From Cyanobacteria bacterium SBLK (GTDB lineage Bacteria; Cyanobacteriota; Cyanobacteriia; Cyanobacteriales; Spirulinaceae), in assembly GCA_017746715.1 (NCBI GenBank), contig JAGHZQ010000036.1:1-44612 (forward strand): 44,612 nucleotides of DNA. Reading direction: 5' to 3'. The notes beneath the pieces were generated by a model. It ran no database searches. It saw only the letters and a list, made by a program, of their open reading frames with translations, and was not told where the DNA came from. The number at the start of each line of letters is the position of its first letter. Positions within the stretch are counted from its first letter, which is position 1. A program made the position numbers and the translations under genes. Below are positions 17,360 through 25,849 of the stretch, one piece after another.

Positions 17360-17850
17360 AATATTTTTTGAATAAACGGCCCTTTTTCTCGAGTATATGC
17401 TTCTCGATCTTCCTTATACAGAGCGGCAAGTTTGATTTTTAGATTGGCATAAGCACTGGCAATATTGCGATCGCACCGAAGCAAGTCTCGAAATTGTATT
17501 CGTTCGTTCCATAATAAGCTCTTGTAGGGAATGAGATGCAGATGATGGGTGCGAAATGCAGCAGAGGGTTTACAGAACCAGTGCATGACATCATCTTTAT
17601 AGGGAAAATAAACATATCCATTGCCAATGAGTACGGCGATCGCATCTCTCGATTTTTCAAGAGATTTAACCCCAAACATGATATCAATGACGGGTTTGGC
17701 AATTAAACCCGGAACGGAGGTGCTGCCAACGTGTTCGATACTCCCAAAAAACCAAGCGCCAATAATCTGCATTAAAAAGTTTTTTTCGACTTCAAATTTT
17801 GCAGGCCATTCCGGATCGTATGCTGATAATTCTACAGGTGCTTGTTTCAT
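17326..17850 (-). CDS. GrpB family (UPF0157) nucleotidyltransferase-fold protein
   Basis: The 174-aa protein shows the GrpB signature in order: ELSAYDPEWPAKFEVEK, then EHVGSTSVPGLIAKPVIDIMFGV (GS motif plus the Asp-containing strand of the nucleotidyltransferase fold), THHLHL and NERIQFRDLLR. Family members are usually 170-180 aa and some carry or are fused to CoaE; biochemical function is not settled. The last residues (about the final ten) are encoded within the MITE's terminal repeat, so the natural C-terminus was probably exchanged when that element arrived. ATG 17850. Confidence 0.85.
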   Translation of the reverse strand: MKQAPVELSAYDPEWPAKFEVEKNFLMQIIGAWFFGSIEHVGSTSVPGLIAKPVIDIMFGVKSLEKSRDAIAVLIGNGYVYFPYKDDVMHWFCKPSAAFRTHHLHLIPYKSLLWNERIQFRDLLRCDRNIASAYANLKIKLAALYKEDREAYTREKGPFIQKILYQIRLMSKQS

Positions 17851-17961
17851 CTCAATTCCGATTTAGCATAGAAAAAACTATACGCAATTAATATTAGCAG
17901 TGATTGACGCGATTGTGCTCGGCATTTTTCTTCTGCGATCGCATGATTGATTCTGGTCTCA

Positions 17962-18342
17962 TTATCCGGCAATTGAACAAGAATGACCCGCAATAATTTG
18001 CCAAGCTCCGCTTGAATTGAGGGACCAAACGCGAGTAAAACGAAAATCGCCATTCGCGGGAGAACCCCCGTAGGTTCCTGTTATTTTCATCCGCACGGAA
18101 GCGATCGCAATGTCACCAACGATTTGTATTTTTTGCTCGGATTGTTTGAGTTCTTCGATACTCAACAAACCCGATTTATGAGCGGTGAGATCGTCTTGCT
18201 TGCTCAACACGTTGCCAAGATGATTGGTAAATATTAACTCGGGGGCGATGAGTTCATCCAACACTTTAACATCGGATGCCAGCATTGCCAATCTCAGCCG
18301 CTCTTCTGCTTCGATAATTTGCTTTTCAATCGAACGATTCAT
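17962..18342 (-). CDS. DUF4440 / NTF2-like (SnoaL-like) protein
   Basis: This is a 126-aa cone-shaped NTF2-like fold: helix (KQIIEAEERLRLAMLASDVKVLDELIAPELIFTNHLG), TAHKSGL, then strands SVRMKITGTYGG and FRFTRVWSLNSSGAWQIIAGHSC, the usual DUF4440 ending. Proteins of this class bind small ligands or are ketosteroid-isomerase-like; no catalytic set can be assigned. ATG 18342 is chosen over an upstream TTG at 18360. It stands alone, downstream of a REP-flanked transposase on the opposite strand. Confidence 0.8.
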   Translation of the reverse strand: MNRSIEKQIIEAEERLRLAMLASDVKVLDELIAPELIFTNHLGNVLSKQDDLTAHKSGLLSIEELKQSEQKIQIVGDIAIASVRMKITGTYGGSPANGDFRFTRVWSLNSSGAWQIIAGHSCSIAG

Positions 18343-18408
18343 GAATGAGGTGCATCTCAAATTTGTAAATTTATAATTCAGGCGATCGGAGAAAACTTAC
18401 CCATTGTG

Positions 18409-18469
18409 GAACAAGCATCCCTGCTTGTTCGAGGATTTGATTAAATTATACACGGGCAGGGATTCCCGT
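18409..18469 (+). repeat. REP-like hairpin pair upstream of the Y1 transposase
   Basis: GAACAAGC/GCTTGTTC (18409-18430, perfect 8-bp stem) is followed 21 bp later by ACGGG/CCCGT (18452-18469). Both loops contain a form of CAGGGAT/ATCCCTG, so the two hairpins are roughly inverse copies of a theme, as in REP sequences recognised by RAYT transposases. The 22781-22801 palindrome shares the ACGGGC(A)...CCCGT core. Confidence 0.6.
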
Positions 18470-18502
18470 TCTACAGTAAAATAAATTAAACCTACGATTA
18501 AT

Positions 18503-19267
18503 ATGCCTCGTCAATCCAGAGAATTACAACAAAACTACTGTTATCATATTACCGTTCGTTGCAATAATCGCGAATTTCGTCTCACTCGCCAAGAATGTCG
18601 AGAGGTTGTGCTTTATTCCCTAAAAAAAGCACTGGATAAGTTTCATTTTAAACTCTATGCGCTGTGCGTGATGAGCAACCATATCCATTATCTGTTGGAA
18701 CCGATACAGCCAGAAGATTTACCCAAAATCATGCACTTTCTTAATTGGTACAGTGCTATGTGTTTTAATCGGATGCTCAATCGCACGGGACATTTTTGGG
18801 AAAAGCGCTATCATAGCAGTGGGTTTGCCAATACGGATTATCGTCGTGCTTTGAATACTTTACGTTACATTCATGCTAACCCAAAAGCGGCAAATATGCA
18901 GCAAGGTTTCTTCTATGATTTTAGCAATTATGGGATGTACGATCGCGCTCTAGATGACGGTTTGACTCAATGGCATCCGGCATTTTTGGCTTTGGGGAGA
19001 ACCTTGGAGGAATGCTCGCGGAAATATCGCAAGTTTTGCAAGAAATATAAGCCAAAACCGAAGTCGGAAAGGCGCTGTCATTGGGGAAGTCGGTTTTTAC
19101 CCAAGGTGTTAAAAGGAAGAGGAAAAAGACCGCCACCCGGACAAATGAGACTGCCTTGGGCAACTTGGGAGGCGAATCCGTCAGAGGTTCGAGAGGTGGC
19201 GAAAAAATTTGTTTTGGCAAATTGTTACGATCCCAAGGTTGCTGCTCGCTTTTTTGACGATTCTTGA
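18503..19267 (+). mobile_element. REP-associated Y1 transposase (RAYT, IS200-like fold)
   Basis: The 254-aa protein has a transposase_17 (Y1) domain. Residues 9-20 (QNYCYHITVRCN) give the first strand. The HUH motif is in MSNHIHYLLEP. A helix with FNRMLNRTGHFWEKRYHSS follows, and the catalytic-helix region is LRYIHANPKAA with the expected Tyr. The basic C-terminal tail (about 170-220) is typical of RAYT DNA binding. Such enzymes are usually single-copy, domesticated and flanked by palindromes, as here at 18409-18469. The ORF is intact, so activity is possible. No second flanking REP was found on the right side. Confidence 0.85.
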
Positions 19268-19442
19268 GTTTTTGGGGATTGGCAGGCAAAACGGTTAGAG
19301 AACAAGGCGTTACAGAACTCGGTGTCTTTTTAACTGGTAGCCTTTCCCCGCCATGCCGGGTAATGAATTCAGGAAAACCCCATGATCTCGTAGAAAAACA
19401 CCCTAAAAACTAGGTTTGACATCGGCCTGAAATTGCTATATA

Positions 19443-21791
19443 TTACAGGTTACAAGTCTCTGCGCGAGAAAAAAGAACTTTGTATTCCCCCATACTTAAT
19501 CCCAACGACCACCGCATACAAACCGCATCAAACGGAAGGTGTCCCTCTGGGGCATCTCCTCTGAAAATTATTTTTTCAGAGCCTACATAGTCTCCTTTTT
19601 CATCATACCATTTCACTTTTTGGGCATATTTTTCGTACAACTCATAATTATACTCTTCTCCCGGCCTTCCTCCCACGCTCAACCAAATATTTTTTTGCAC
19701 GGAGAACCCGAAGCGATTATTACTATAATCCAGCCAAAGCTGGTTGATAATGCGTAAATCTTCACAGGGAAAATTGTGAATATCCGAAACAGAAAGATAT
19801 TGCTTGCCCATTTTCTTACCAACCGTTTGCAGCATCACCCGATAAGTTTCCTCATCTGCCTTTTTCCACTCGCCATTCTGCAAATATTCTTCTAACCATT
19901 GATAGCGCAATCTTTGTATTTCCTCTTTTAACTCGGATTCGATCTTGCGCGATGACTCTTGCCAGCAAACATAAGCCAAATCGATCGCTTCGGGCGTATT
20001 CAGATCGCACAACGCTCGAATCATCGGACTTGGTTTTACTAAAGAGGTATAAAGTTGAATCGTTTCTCGCCATCCCGACTCAGCCAAATGATGTAAAAGT
20101 AAGGCTTCATTGTCGGTATCCTTCACTTCCATCGCCGCAAAATAATTCTGAAAACTGAGATGAGCAAACTCATAATCTTCATCTCTCCACACCATTAACT
20201 CGCTTACCTGTTCGATCTGCACCAACAAATCTTTAACCGTAACGGGATTTTCCAAATCGAGAAAACTCAAACGATCTTGTAACCGCCCCTCCAAATCTGC
20301 CAAACTAATTCGGGTTTGATTCTGCTTCCGCATACCCAAAGCAATCCCTTGTAAAACTCGGCGAAACTGCTCAAAAGGGAGTAAAATCTCAATCCGCTTA
20401 GAACGAGGGCGATCGCGCAACTGCAATTTACAGATATCGTAATACAATTCCGTGCGATATTTGGGTAACTCTTTATTGGGATAACTGCGATGTAAATTCG
20501 CAATCATTGTCAGCAATAAGGGATTCTTAGTTAAATCTGCCACTTGCTGACGCTTGTCAATTTGTGCTAGTAAATCCGCCGCATTTTCCCGAGCGATATG
20601 TTGCACGTCTGGGGTATTGCGATCGCCTCGCCGACAGCGTTCTTGATAGAGATACCATTTCTCAACAAATCGTGCCCTTTGCTCCTCAGAAAAGGGCTTA
20701 ACAAACAAACTACTCAATTGTCCCTTCACCGCGCAACTTTCATCATAAGCTGTCGGACGAGAAGTTAAGATAAAAAACATCTGGGGATATTCCCGTAACT
20801 GTTCCTCTATCCACTCAGAAATCGCCTTGCGCCACTCGGATCGCACTTCATCAAACCCATCTATCATCACTAACATTTTGCCTCGTTTGAGAAGGTTTTT
20901 CGCCCAATTTGGCGGCAATTTTAAATCTTTTCCTTGCGGTAAATTGGGAATATGGTATGCTTCTACTAATGATGATAAATTGGGCTTGTCCCGTGCGATC
21001 GCCTTCTGCCACTTTCTCAAATAAATCAGTACCGGTAATAACTTAGGCGCATTGTAAGCCCGATGCTTGTGACAAGAATAAGTATAGGTAATATTCCGCA
21101 AAAGTGTTGTTTTTCCGTAGCCTCCCCACGCCAAAACCGCCAAACGACAATAAGCAGGAATTTTCTTCGCATTCGCCAAAAGATACCAAATACTCACCCC
21201 CTCTTCCTGCATTTTTTCCAGTCTTTTAAGTTCTTTTTCCCCCATTTTTTCTCCTTGAAAACCGGGATGGAGGGGCAACCGCCGACCTTTTTCACTGCGA
21301 ATAAACCCATCGCTCAATTCCAACGGCACAAAAACATCTCTCAGTTGAGGAATGAACGATTCGGGATTGTATCCTTCCGTCCGATAATTGCGGCACTCAT
21401 TCCCCTGACAGCGCAAATATTTATCCTCCGTCCCCGCAAATTGCCATTTAATCGCCCGATCCAACCGCTCTTGTAACGTCATTAAAGCATCCACATCCCT
21501 GCGCCCGCGTTCTTGATAAATCTCCGCCAATCGTTCCAAAACGCTCTTGGTATAAGCCGCCCAAACCACACTCGTTATCATCACCGGAAACATCAACAAA
21601 GCCATCAGCCACTCTTGTTCTTTGGCAAAAGACAGCAAAACCCAACCGCTTCCCCCCATTGGCATCCATCGGATTAGAGTTTGTGCCGTTCCTTGGAGAA
21701 ACTTGCGGGCGATATTTTGATGAACATCAAGAGCGATCGCTTTTTTCTCCTCCGACTGGGACTCATTCGCGTTAGATTTCGGCTCGGACAT
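19443..21791 (-). CDS. Membrane-anchored NACHT NTPase with C-terminal GUN4 domain
   Basis: This is a 782-aa STAND protein. The N-terminus holds one or two hydrophobic segments (about 38-55 and 62-80). A charged linker with RCQGNECRNY (128-136) follows. The NACHT domain has Walker A GGYGKTTL (223-230) and Walker B KMLVMIDGFDE (305-315), then LTSRPTAYD and the winged-helix region (LLTMIANLHRSYP). The arm (EDYEFAHLSFQNYFAAMEV) is typical. Residues about 633-782 are GUN4-like: GEWKKADEETYRVML, FPCEDLRIINQLWLDYS, RFGFSVQ, then MRWSLG near the end. GUN4 binds porphyrins and stimulates Mg-chelatase, so the domain may sense tetrapyrroles and trigger the NTPase. Function and effector are inference. 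Confidence 0.88.
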   Translation of the reverse strand: MSEPKSNANESQSEEKKAIALDVHQNIARKFLQGTAQTLIRWMPMGGSGWVLLSFAKEQEWLMALLMFPVMITSVVWAAYTKSVLERLAEIYQERGRRDVDALMTLQERLDRAIKWQFAGTEDKYLRCQGNECRNYRTEGYNPESFIPQLRDVFVPLELSDGFIRSEKGRRLPLHPGFQGEKMGEKELKRLEKMQEEGVSIWYLLANAKKIPAYCRLAVLAWGGYGKTTLLRNITYTYSCHKHRAYNAPKLLPVLIYLRKWQKAIARDKPNLSSLVEAYHIPNLPQGKDLKLPPNWAKNLLKRGKMLVMIDGFDEVRSEWRKAISEWIEEQLREYPQMFFILTSRPTAYDESCAVKGQLSSLFVKPFSEEQRARFVEKWYLYQERCRRGDRNTPDVQHIARENAADLLAQIDKRQQVADLTKNPLLLTMIANLHRSYPNKELPKYRTELYYDICKLQLRDRPRSKRIEILLPFEQFRRVLQGIALGMRKQNQTRISLADLEGRLQDRLSFLDLENPVTVKDLLVQIEQVSELMVWRDEDYEFAHLSFQNYFAAMEVKDTDNEALLLHHLAESGWRETIQLYTSLVKPSPMIRALCDLNTPEAIDLAYVCWQESSRKIESELKEEIQRLRYQWLEEYLQNGEWKKADEETYRVMLQTVGKKMGKQYLSVSDIHNFPCEDLRIINQLWLDYSNNRFGFSVQKNIWLSVGGRPGEEYNYELYEKYAQKVKWYDEKGDYVGSEKIIFRGDAPEGHLPFDAVCMRWSLGLSMGEYKVLFSRAETCNL

Positions 21792-21896
21792 GAAAACTCA
21801 TCCTCATTAATGGGTGAAAGCGAACGGGAAAACCCAAAGGCGATCGCTTGGATCTGTTATAGTCCAAAATCGATCGCGTAACTGCGCGATCGCGCG

Positions 21897-22901
21897 TTAT
21901 TTTCCCCAACCCGTTAAAGGTTTTTCTGCTAGATTCCAGAGTGCAGTGCTTTCCGTCCCTAACTTTAAAGTCAATTCTCGACTATTATTGATAGAGCCGA
22001 TCGCCTCGCAACACAATCCTCTCTCCTGAAATGCTTCTCGGATTGGTTGCACGGACTGCGATCGCGCGCTCAATAAAAAACCATAACTGGGGAAACTTTG
22101 CAACCAAGCAAGGCGATCGCACCCGACGGGTTGAGGTATTGCTGCTAAGTCAATAACTGCACCGCATCGAGAGGTCTCCAGCAGCATCAAAGCAGTCCCG
22201 ACAATTCCCCCCATACTGATATCTTTCCCCGCATCGCACCAACCGCGATCGGCAATATGAGGCAGGATCGCCAAATCGTCCCGGAGGCGTTGGCGATCGC
22301 TTGCCGTCGCCGCATTCCAGAAGGGATAATGCTTGTAAAATTGTCCCCGCAGATCGATCGCCATTAACAATACATCCCCTACCCGTGCGTTAAAACTGGT
22401 GATGAGGTGTCGAGCCTGTCCTAAAATCGCCACAGAAAGGGCGCTATAGGGGCTGTGACAGTTCGTATGACCGCCGACGATGGGGACATTGTAAGCCTCG
22501 GCTGCTGCCTGCATTCCTCCCCATAACTCGCCACTCTCCCCCCCAGAGGGTAACCAAAGGGTATCGACAACCGCGATCGGCTCTCCTCCCATTGCATAGA
22601 TATCGCTCACATTCACCATCACCGCGCACCACCCCGCAAACCAAGGCTCCTCTGTCACTAAAGACGGTAACATTCCCTCGGCTGCCAATAAAAGATAGCG
22701 ATCGCCCTGTTGAATTGCCGCGCAGTCATCCCCCAGTAAAATAGAATCCGAGGGATCGACCCTGTCTGAGAATAACTGTGAAACGGGCATCCTGCCCGTT
22801 TGCGAACCCCTCAGATATCGCGCTGCAAGCTGAATATCCTGCTTCTGTTGGATTCCCAACGATTGACGCAACCGCGAGACAATTTCCGACAACGCAACCA
22901 T
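21897..22901 (-). CDS. Sll0787-family AIR synthase-like protein (Nit1 cluster)
   Basis: This PurM/AIR-synthase-like protein is the last gene of the Nit1 operon. It has SILLGDDCAAI (metal/ATP loop), a mid-region with NVSDIYAMGGEPIAVVDTLWLP, VGGHTNCHSP, and GKDISMGGIVGTALMLLE (phosphate loop). ThiL- and SelD-like relatives phosphorylate or amidate small metabolites; the Nit1 substrate is not known to me. Residues 35-42 (QTGRMPV region) are encoded by a REP-like palindrome inserted in frame. ATG 22901 lies within 5 bp of the upstream GNAT gene's stop; GTG 22904 overlaps more. Confidence 0.88.
   Translation of the reverse strand: MVALSEIVSRLRQSLGIQQKQDIQLAARYLRGSQTGRMPVSQLFSDRVDPSDSILLGDDCAAIQQGDRYLLLAAEGMLPSLVTEEPWFAGWCAVMVNVSDIYAMGGEPIAVVDTLWLPSGGESGELWGGMQAAAEAYNVPIVGGHTNCHSPYSALSVAILGQARHLITSFNARVGDVLLMAIDLRGQFYKHYPFWNAATASDRQRLRDDLAILPHIADRGWCDAGKDISMGGIVGTALMLLETSRCGAVIDLAAIPQPVGCDRLAWLQSFPSYGFLLSARSQSVQPIREAFQERGLCCEAIGSINNSRELTLKLGTESTALWNLAEKPLTGWGK
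22781..22801. repeat. REP-like palindrome inside a coding region
   Basis: AAACGGGC (22781-22788), a 5-nt loop, then GCCCGTTT (22794-22801) form a perfect 8-bp stem, related in core to the 18452-18469 hairpin near the Y1 transposase. It is read in frame within the Sll0787-like gene as a short polar linker and does not break the protein. Confidence 0.75.
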
Positions 22902-22904
22902 CAC

Positions 22905-23441
22905 TCAAGCCACCTCTAACCATTGAGGAATACCCTGCGGACGAGGTTCGCCATTGGGAAGATAATGGTTTAAATCTGCCTGCATGAGATGGTGGGGGCG
23001 ATCGCAAATGGTCAATTCTTCCAAAGAATCCCAGTGCAACCGTTGAAAAAAACGCACGTTTTGCAACTGTACCGTTGCCAGAAATTGCCGACAGCCCCAC
23101 GTATGAGCGGTTTGCACGGCTTTTTCGATCAATCCTTTGCCAATGCGCCAACCCCGCCGATGTTGGAGATGCACCCCCAAACGCCCACCATACCAAATTC
23201 CCGGCTCGGGTTCGTAAATTCGCACTACTCCGACAACCCGTTCCCATGCCGCGATATCCGGCTGATAGATGCTATGGGGAGAAGTCAAGGCAACAATAGG
23301 ATAGGCAATGCGATCGATCTCATCGCGATCGCTCCAGCGAAATAAACCCTGTTCCAAACAAAAAATCTCGTAGCGCAACCCAAAGTATTCTCTCACTTCT
23401 GTTGCCGTTTTTGCCAATTCAAATCGATAGGACTGTCGCAT
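22905..23441 (-). CDS. MSMEG_0567/Sll0786-family GNAT N-acetyltransferase (Nit1 cluster)
   Basis: This is a 178-aa GNAT protein. The N-terminal strand-helix (YRFELAKTATEVREYFGLRYEIFCLEQGLF) and the acetyl-CoA loop region (LGVHLQHRRGWRIGKGLIEKAVQTA, with RxxRxGxG-like basic/Gly spacing) are present, then FLATVQLQNVRFFQRLHW, the usual beta-bulge end. The family is defined by its place in the Nit1 cluster; its acceptor substrate is unknown to me. ATG 23441 follows GGAG by five bases; a GTG two codons upstream is the alternative. It is tightly packed against the AIR synthase-like gene. Confidence 0.88.
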   Translation of the reverse strand: MRQSYRFELAKTATEVREYFGLRYEIFCLEQGLFRWSDRDEIDRIAYPIVALTSPHSIYQPDIAAWERVVGVVRIYEPEPGIWYGGRLGVHLQHRRGWRIGKGLIEKAVQTAHTWGCRQFLATVQLQNVRFFQRLHWDSLEELTICDRPHHLMQADLNHYLPNGEPRPQGIPQWLEVA

Positions 23442-23499
23442 AATCACTCCATGTTTAGATATTAAACCCCCGTTTGCTTATCTGAGTTTGCAATCCCCC

Positions 23500-24636
23500 C
23501 TAATCCCCCTTCGTAAGAGAGGGATCGGCTTCCCCCTTTGAAAGGGATTTCTCAAAGGTTGAAAGTGCAGAACAGGCACCGCATTTTGCACAACCTGCTT
23601 GCATATTTTGAGAAGACATCCCCGCTTTGTTCAACAAGTCGGCGATCGCCGCGTAAAGGCGATACATCAACTCGCTATCCGGTGCGGGAACATTCTCCAA
23701 AGGCGTTCCGGTAATGGGAACAAAAGGCACGACAAACGGATAAACCCCCAATTGAATTAAGCGATCGCTAACTTCCACCAGAGCCTCGAAACCGTCCCCC
23801 AAACCCGCCAAAAGATAGGTGCTGACCTGTCCCCAACCAAACCCTTTAACGGCGGCTGCAAACGCCTCAAAATAGCGTTCTAGGGACACTTCAGCCTTAC
23901 CCGGCATCACCTTCGCCCGCACTTCTGGCGTGACGGCTTCGAGGTGCATTCCCAAGTTTTCGATTCCTGCATCTCGCATTCGCTCGAACCAGATAAAATC
24001 TTGAGGGGGTTCGCATTGTGCTTGAATGGGAATATTCACCCTCTGTTTTATCGCCCTGGCGCATTCTGCCAAATAAGCCGCACCGCGATCGCTCGTATTG
24101 GGGGTTCCTGTAGTCATCACCACCTGTTTGACCCCATCCAAGCGTACCGCCGCCTCTGCCACCTCCGCCAATTGTGCCGGAGTTTTGCGAGCGATTGTTC
24201 GTCCTGCTTCTAAAGATTGCCCGATCGCGCAAAATTGGCAAGCCGTCTCGCGATCGTTGTAACGCATGCAGGTTTGCAAAACCGTCGTTGCTAAGACATC
24301 ATGACTGTGCAATAAGGCAATGTGTTTATAGGGAATGCCCTCAGCCGTTTTCAGATCGTAAAATCGAGGTTGTCGGGGGAAAGCGATGTTTGCGATCGCT
24401 TCTCCGTGCCGTTCTAAGGTGGCCGCGATCGCCTCCGAACTCGGATTTTGTAGCGTATAGGGCGAATTTGTCGCACCTTCGGTATAGACAGGCACCATCA
24501 CTGTCGTCTCCTCCACCGCGATCGCTTTATGATCCGAAGGTCCTGCACCCCCTTTACGACCCGATGCGCCTAAATTTTGTCCGGTCAGTTGCAATCCCTT
24601 TGATTGCAATTCAACGATTAATTGTTGCTTATTCAT
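23500..24636 (-). CDS. MSMEG_0568/Sll0785-family radical SAM protein (Nit1 cluster)
   Basis: This is a 378-aa radical SAM protein. The candidate 4Fe-4S motif in CMRYNDRETACQFCAIG is spaced C-x9-C-x2-C, unlike the usual Cx3Cx2C. The barrel continues with VVMTTGTPNTSD (GGE-like segment), PIQAQCEPP, GMHLEAVTPEVRAKVMPGK and YLLAGLGD. A Cys-rich tail (CAKCGACSAL) may hold another cluster. The final residues (SLSKGEADPSLTKGD) come from C-rich repeat DNA of the kind seen at 24677-24746, so the native end may be shorter. It starts 9 bp after the nitrilase stop. Confidence 0.9.
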   Translation of the reverse strand: MNKQQLIVELQSKGLQLTGQNLGASGRKGGAGPSDHKAIAVEETTVMVPVYTEGATNSPYTLQNPSSEAIAATLERHGEAIANIAFPRQPRFYDLKTAEGIPYKHIALLHSHDVLATTVLQTCMRYNDRETACQFCAIGQSLEAGRTIARKTPAQLAEVAEAAVRLDGVKQVVMTTGTPNTSDRGAAYLAECARAIKQRVNIPIQAQCEPPQDFIWFERMRDAGIENLGMHLEAVTPEVRAKVMPGKAEVSLERYFEAFAAAVKGFGWGQVSTYLLAGLGDGFEALVEVSDRLIQLGVYPFVVPFVPITGTPLENVPAPDSELMYRLYAAIADLLNKAGMSSQNMQAGCAKCGACSALSTFEKSLSKGEADPSLTKGD

Positions 24637-24645
24637 AAAAATTGT

Positions 24646-25725
24646 CTAATCTTGATTCTCCATGCTTCCAAAAGAGATATTTTCCCCCCTTACCAAGGTC
24701 TCCGAAATATTCTCCCCCCTTACCAAGGGGGGTTGGGGGGGATTCCGACGAGATTCTTGCAAACTGCTCTCGCAAGTATCGGCTGAAATCGCCCGATCGC
24801 TCATCATAGTTTTCGGCTGGCGATCGATCTGCAATTGCAGTAATTCCGGGCGAGCGTAATGACCTACAGAGTCCATCATTCGCTTCCGTTTCGTCAAGAG
24901 GGAAAAGTCCAAGTCTGCAATAACCAATCCTTCTCCTTCCGTTAAAGGCGTTGCCAAATGATTCCCCTCGGGTCCAATAATCGCCGTATTGCATCCCCCC
25001 TTTAGCACCCCCTGCAGTCTCTCGTCTACCGTCACTTGTTGCACTTGTTCTGGAGACAGCCAACTGGTCGCATTGACCACAAAACACCCCGACTCGAGCG
25101 CGTGATGGCGAATCGTCACCTCAATTTGCTCTTTGAAAATGTCCCCCACGAGAGAACCGGGAAACTGAGAACAGTGAATTTGCTCGTGTTGGGTCATCAG
25201 TGCATAGCGTGCGAGGGGGTTGTAATGTTCCCAACATGCTAACGCACCCACTTGACCCGCAGCCGTTTCTACTACTCGCAACCCCGAACCGTCTCCCTGT
25301 CCCCAAACCATACGCTCGTGATAGGTTGGGGTAATCTTGCGCCGCTTCAGCACTAAAGAGCCGTCGGCATCAAAAATTAGTTGCGTGTTATAGAGCGAAC
25401 CCGCATCTCGTTCGTTCGTTCCCAAAACTACAACCATCCCGTAACGGTTCGCCGCTTGACTGACTGCCTCTGTCGTCGGACTGGGAACGACAACGGCTTC
25501 CTCATACAGGCGCATGTGTTCTTTTCCCATTAATACAGGTGGCTGTATGAAAGAAAAATAGGGATAGTAGGGAACGAAAGTTTCGGGAAAGACAATTAAT
25601 TGGACGTTCTGTGCGGCAGCTTCCGCGATCGCATCCAGAACCTTTTTTAACGTTCCCTCGCGGCTGAACAAAACAGGTGAAATTTGGGCCGCAGCAGCGC
25701 GCACCGTACGAGTATAATCGAGCAT
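24646..25725 (-). CDS. Nit1-type (Nit6803-like) nitrilase
   Basis: The 359-aa carbon-nitrogen hydrolase hydrolyses nitriles to acid plus ammonia. The catalytic triad is visible: Glu in [16 protein letters not shown], Lys in [22 protein letters not shown] and Cys in [19 protein letters not shown]. The start is ATG 25725 ([17 protein letters not shown]); the open frame extends further up without a likely start. The last roughly 35 residues after about 325 ([25 protein letters not shown]) are translated repeat DNA. In the Nit1C literature on cyanide assimilation and in Synechocystis Sll0784 this gene sits in the same cluster. Direct substrate here is unproven. Confidence 0.92.
   Translation of the reverse strand: MLDYTRTVRAAAAQISPVLFSREGTLKKVLDAIAEAAAQNVQLIVFPETFVPYYPYFSFIQPPVLMGKEHMRLYEEAVVVPSPTTEAVSQAANRYGMVVVLGTNERDAGSLYNTQLIFDADGSLVLKRRKITPTYHERMVWGQGDGSGLRVVETAAGQVGALACWEHYNPLARYALMTQHEQIHCSQFPGSLVGDIFKEQIEVTIRHHALESGCFVVNATSWLSPEQVQQVTVDERLQGVLKGGCNTAIIGPEGNHLATPLTEGEGLVIADLDFSLLTKRKRMMDSVGHYARPELLQLQIDRQPKTMMSDRAISADTCESSLQESRRNPPQPPLVRGENISETLVRGENISFGSMENQD
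24677..24746. repeat. C-rich tandem repeat fused to the nitrilase 3' end
   Basis: Two 22-bp units (24677-24698 and 24707-24728, one mismatch) begin ATATT(T/C)... and end TTACCAAGG. They are followed by a run GGGGGGTTGGGGGG. In the minus frame they encode ENIS(E)TLVRG repeats and [10 protein letters not shown], the familiar translation of a dispersed cyanobacterial repeat. Confidence 0.75.
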
Positions 25726-25849
25726 AGTAAATTGGGGGTGGGGTGGCGATCGCGATCTTACATTTACAATGGTTTTGAGCGATCGCGATCGACGTAACAA
25801 ATTGCGGCACAAACGGCAAATTTTGAATTCTGAATTTTGAATTCCTAAC

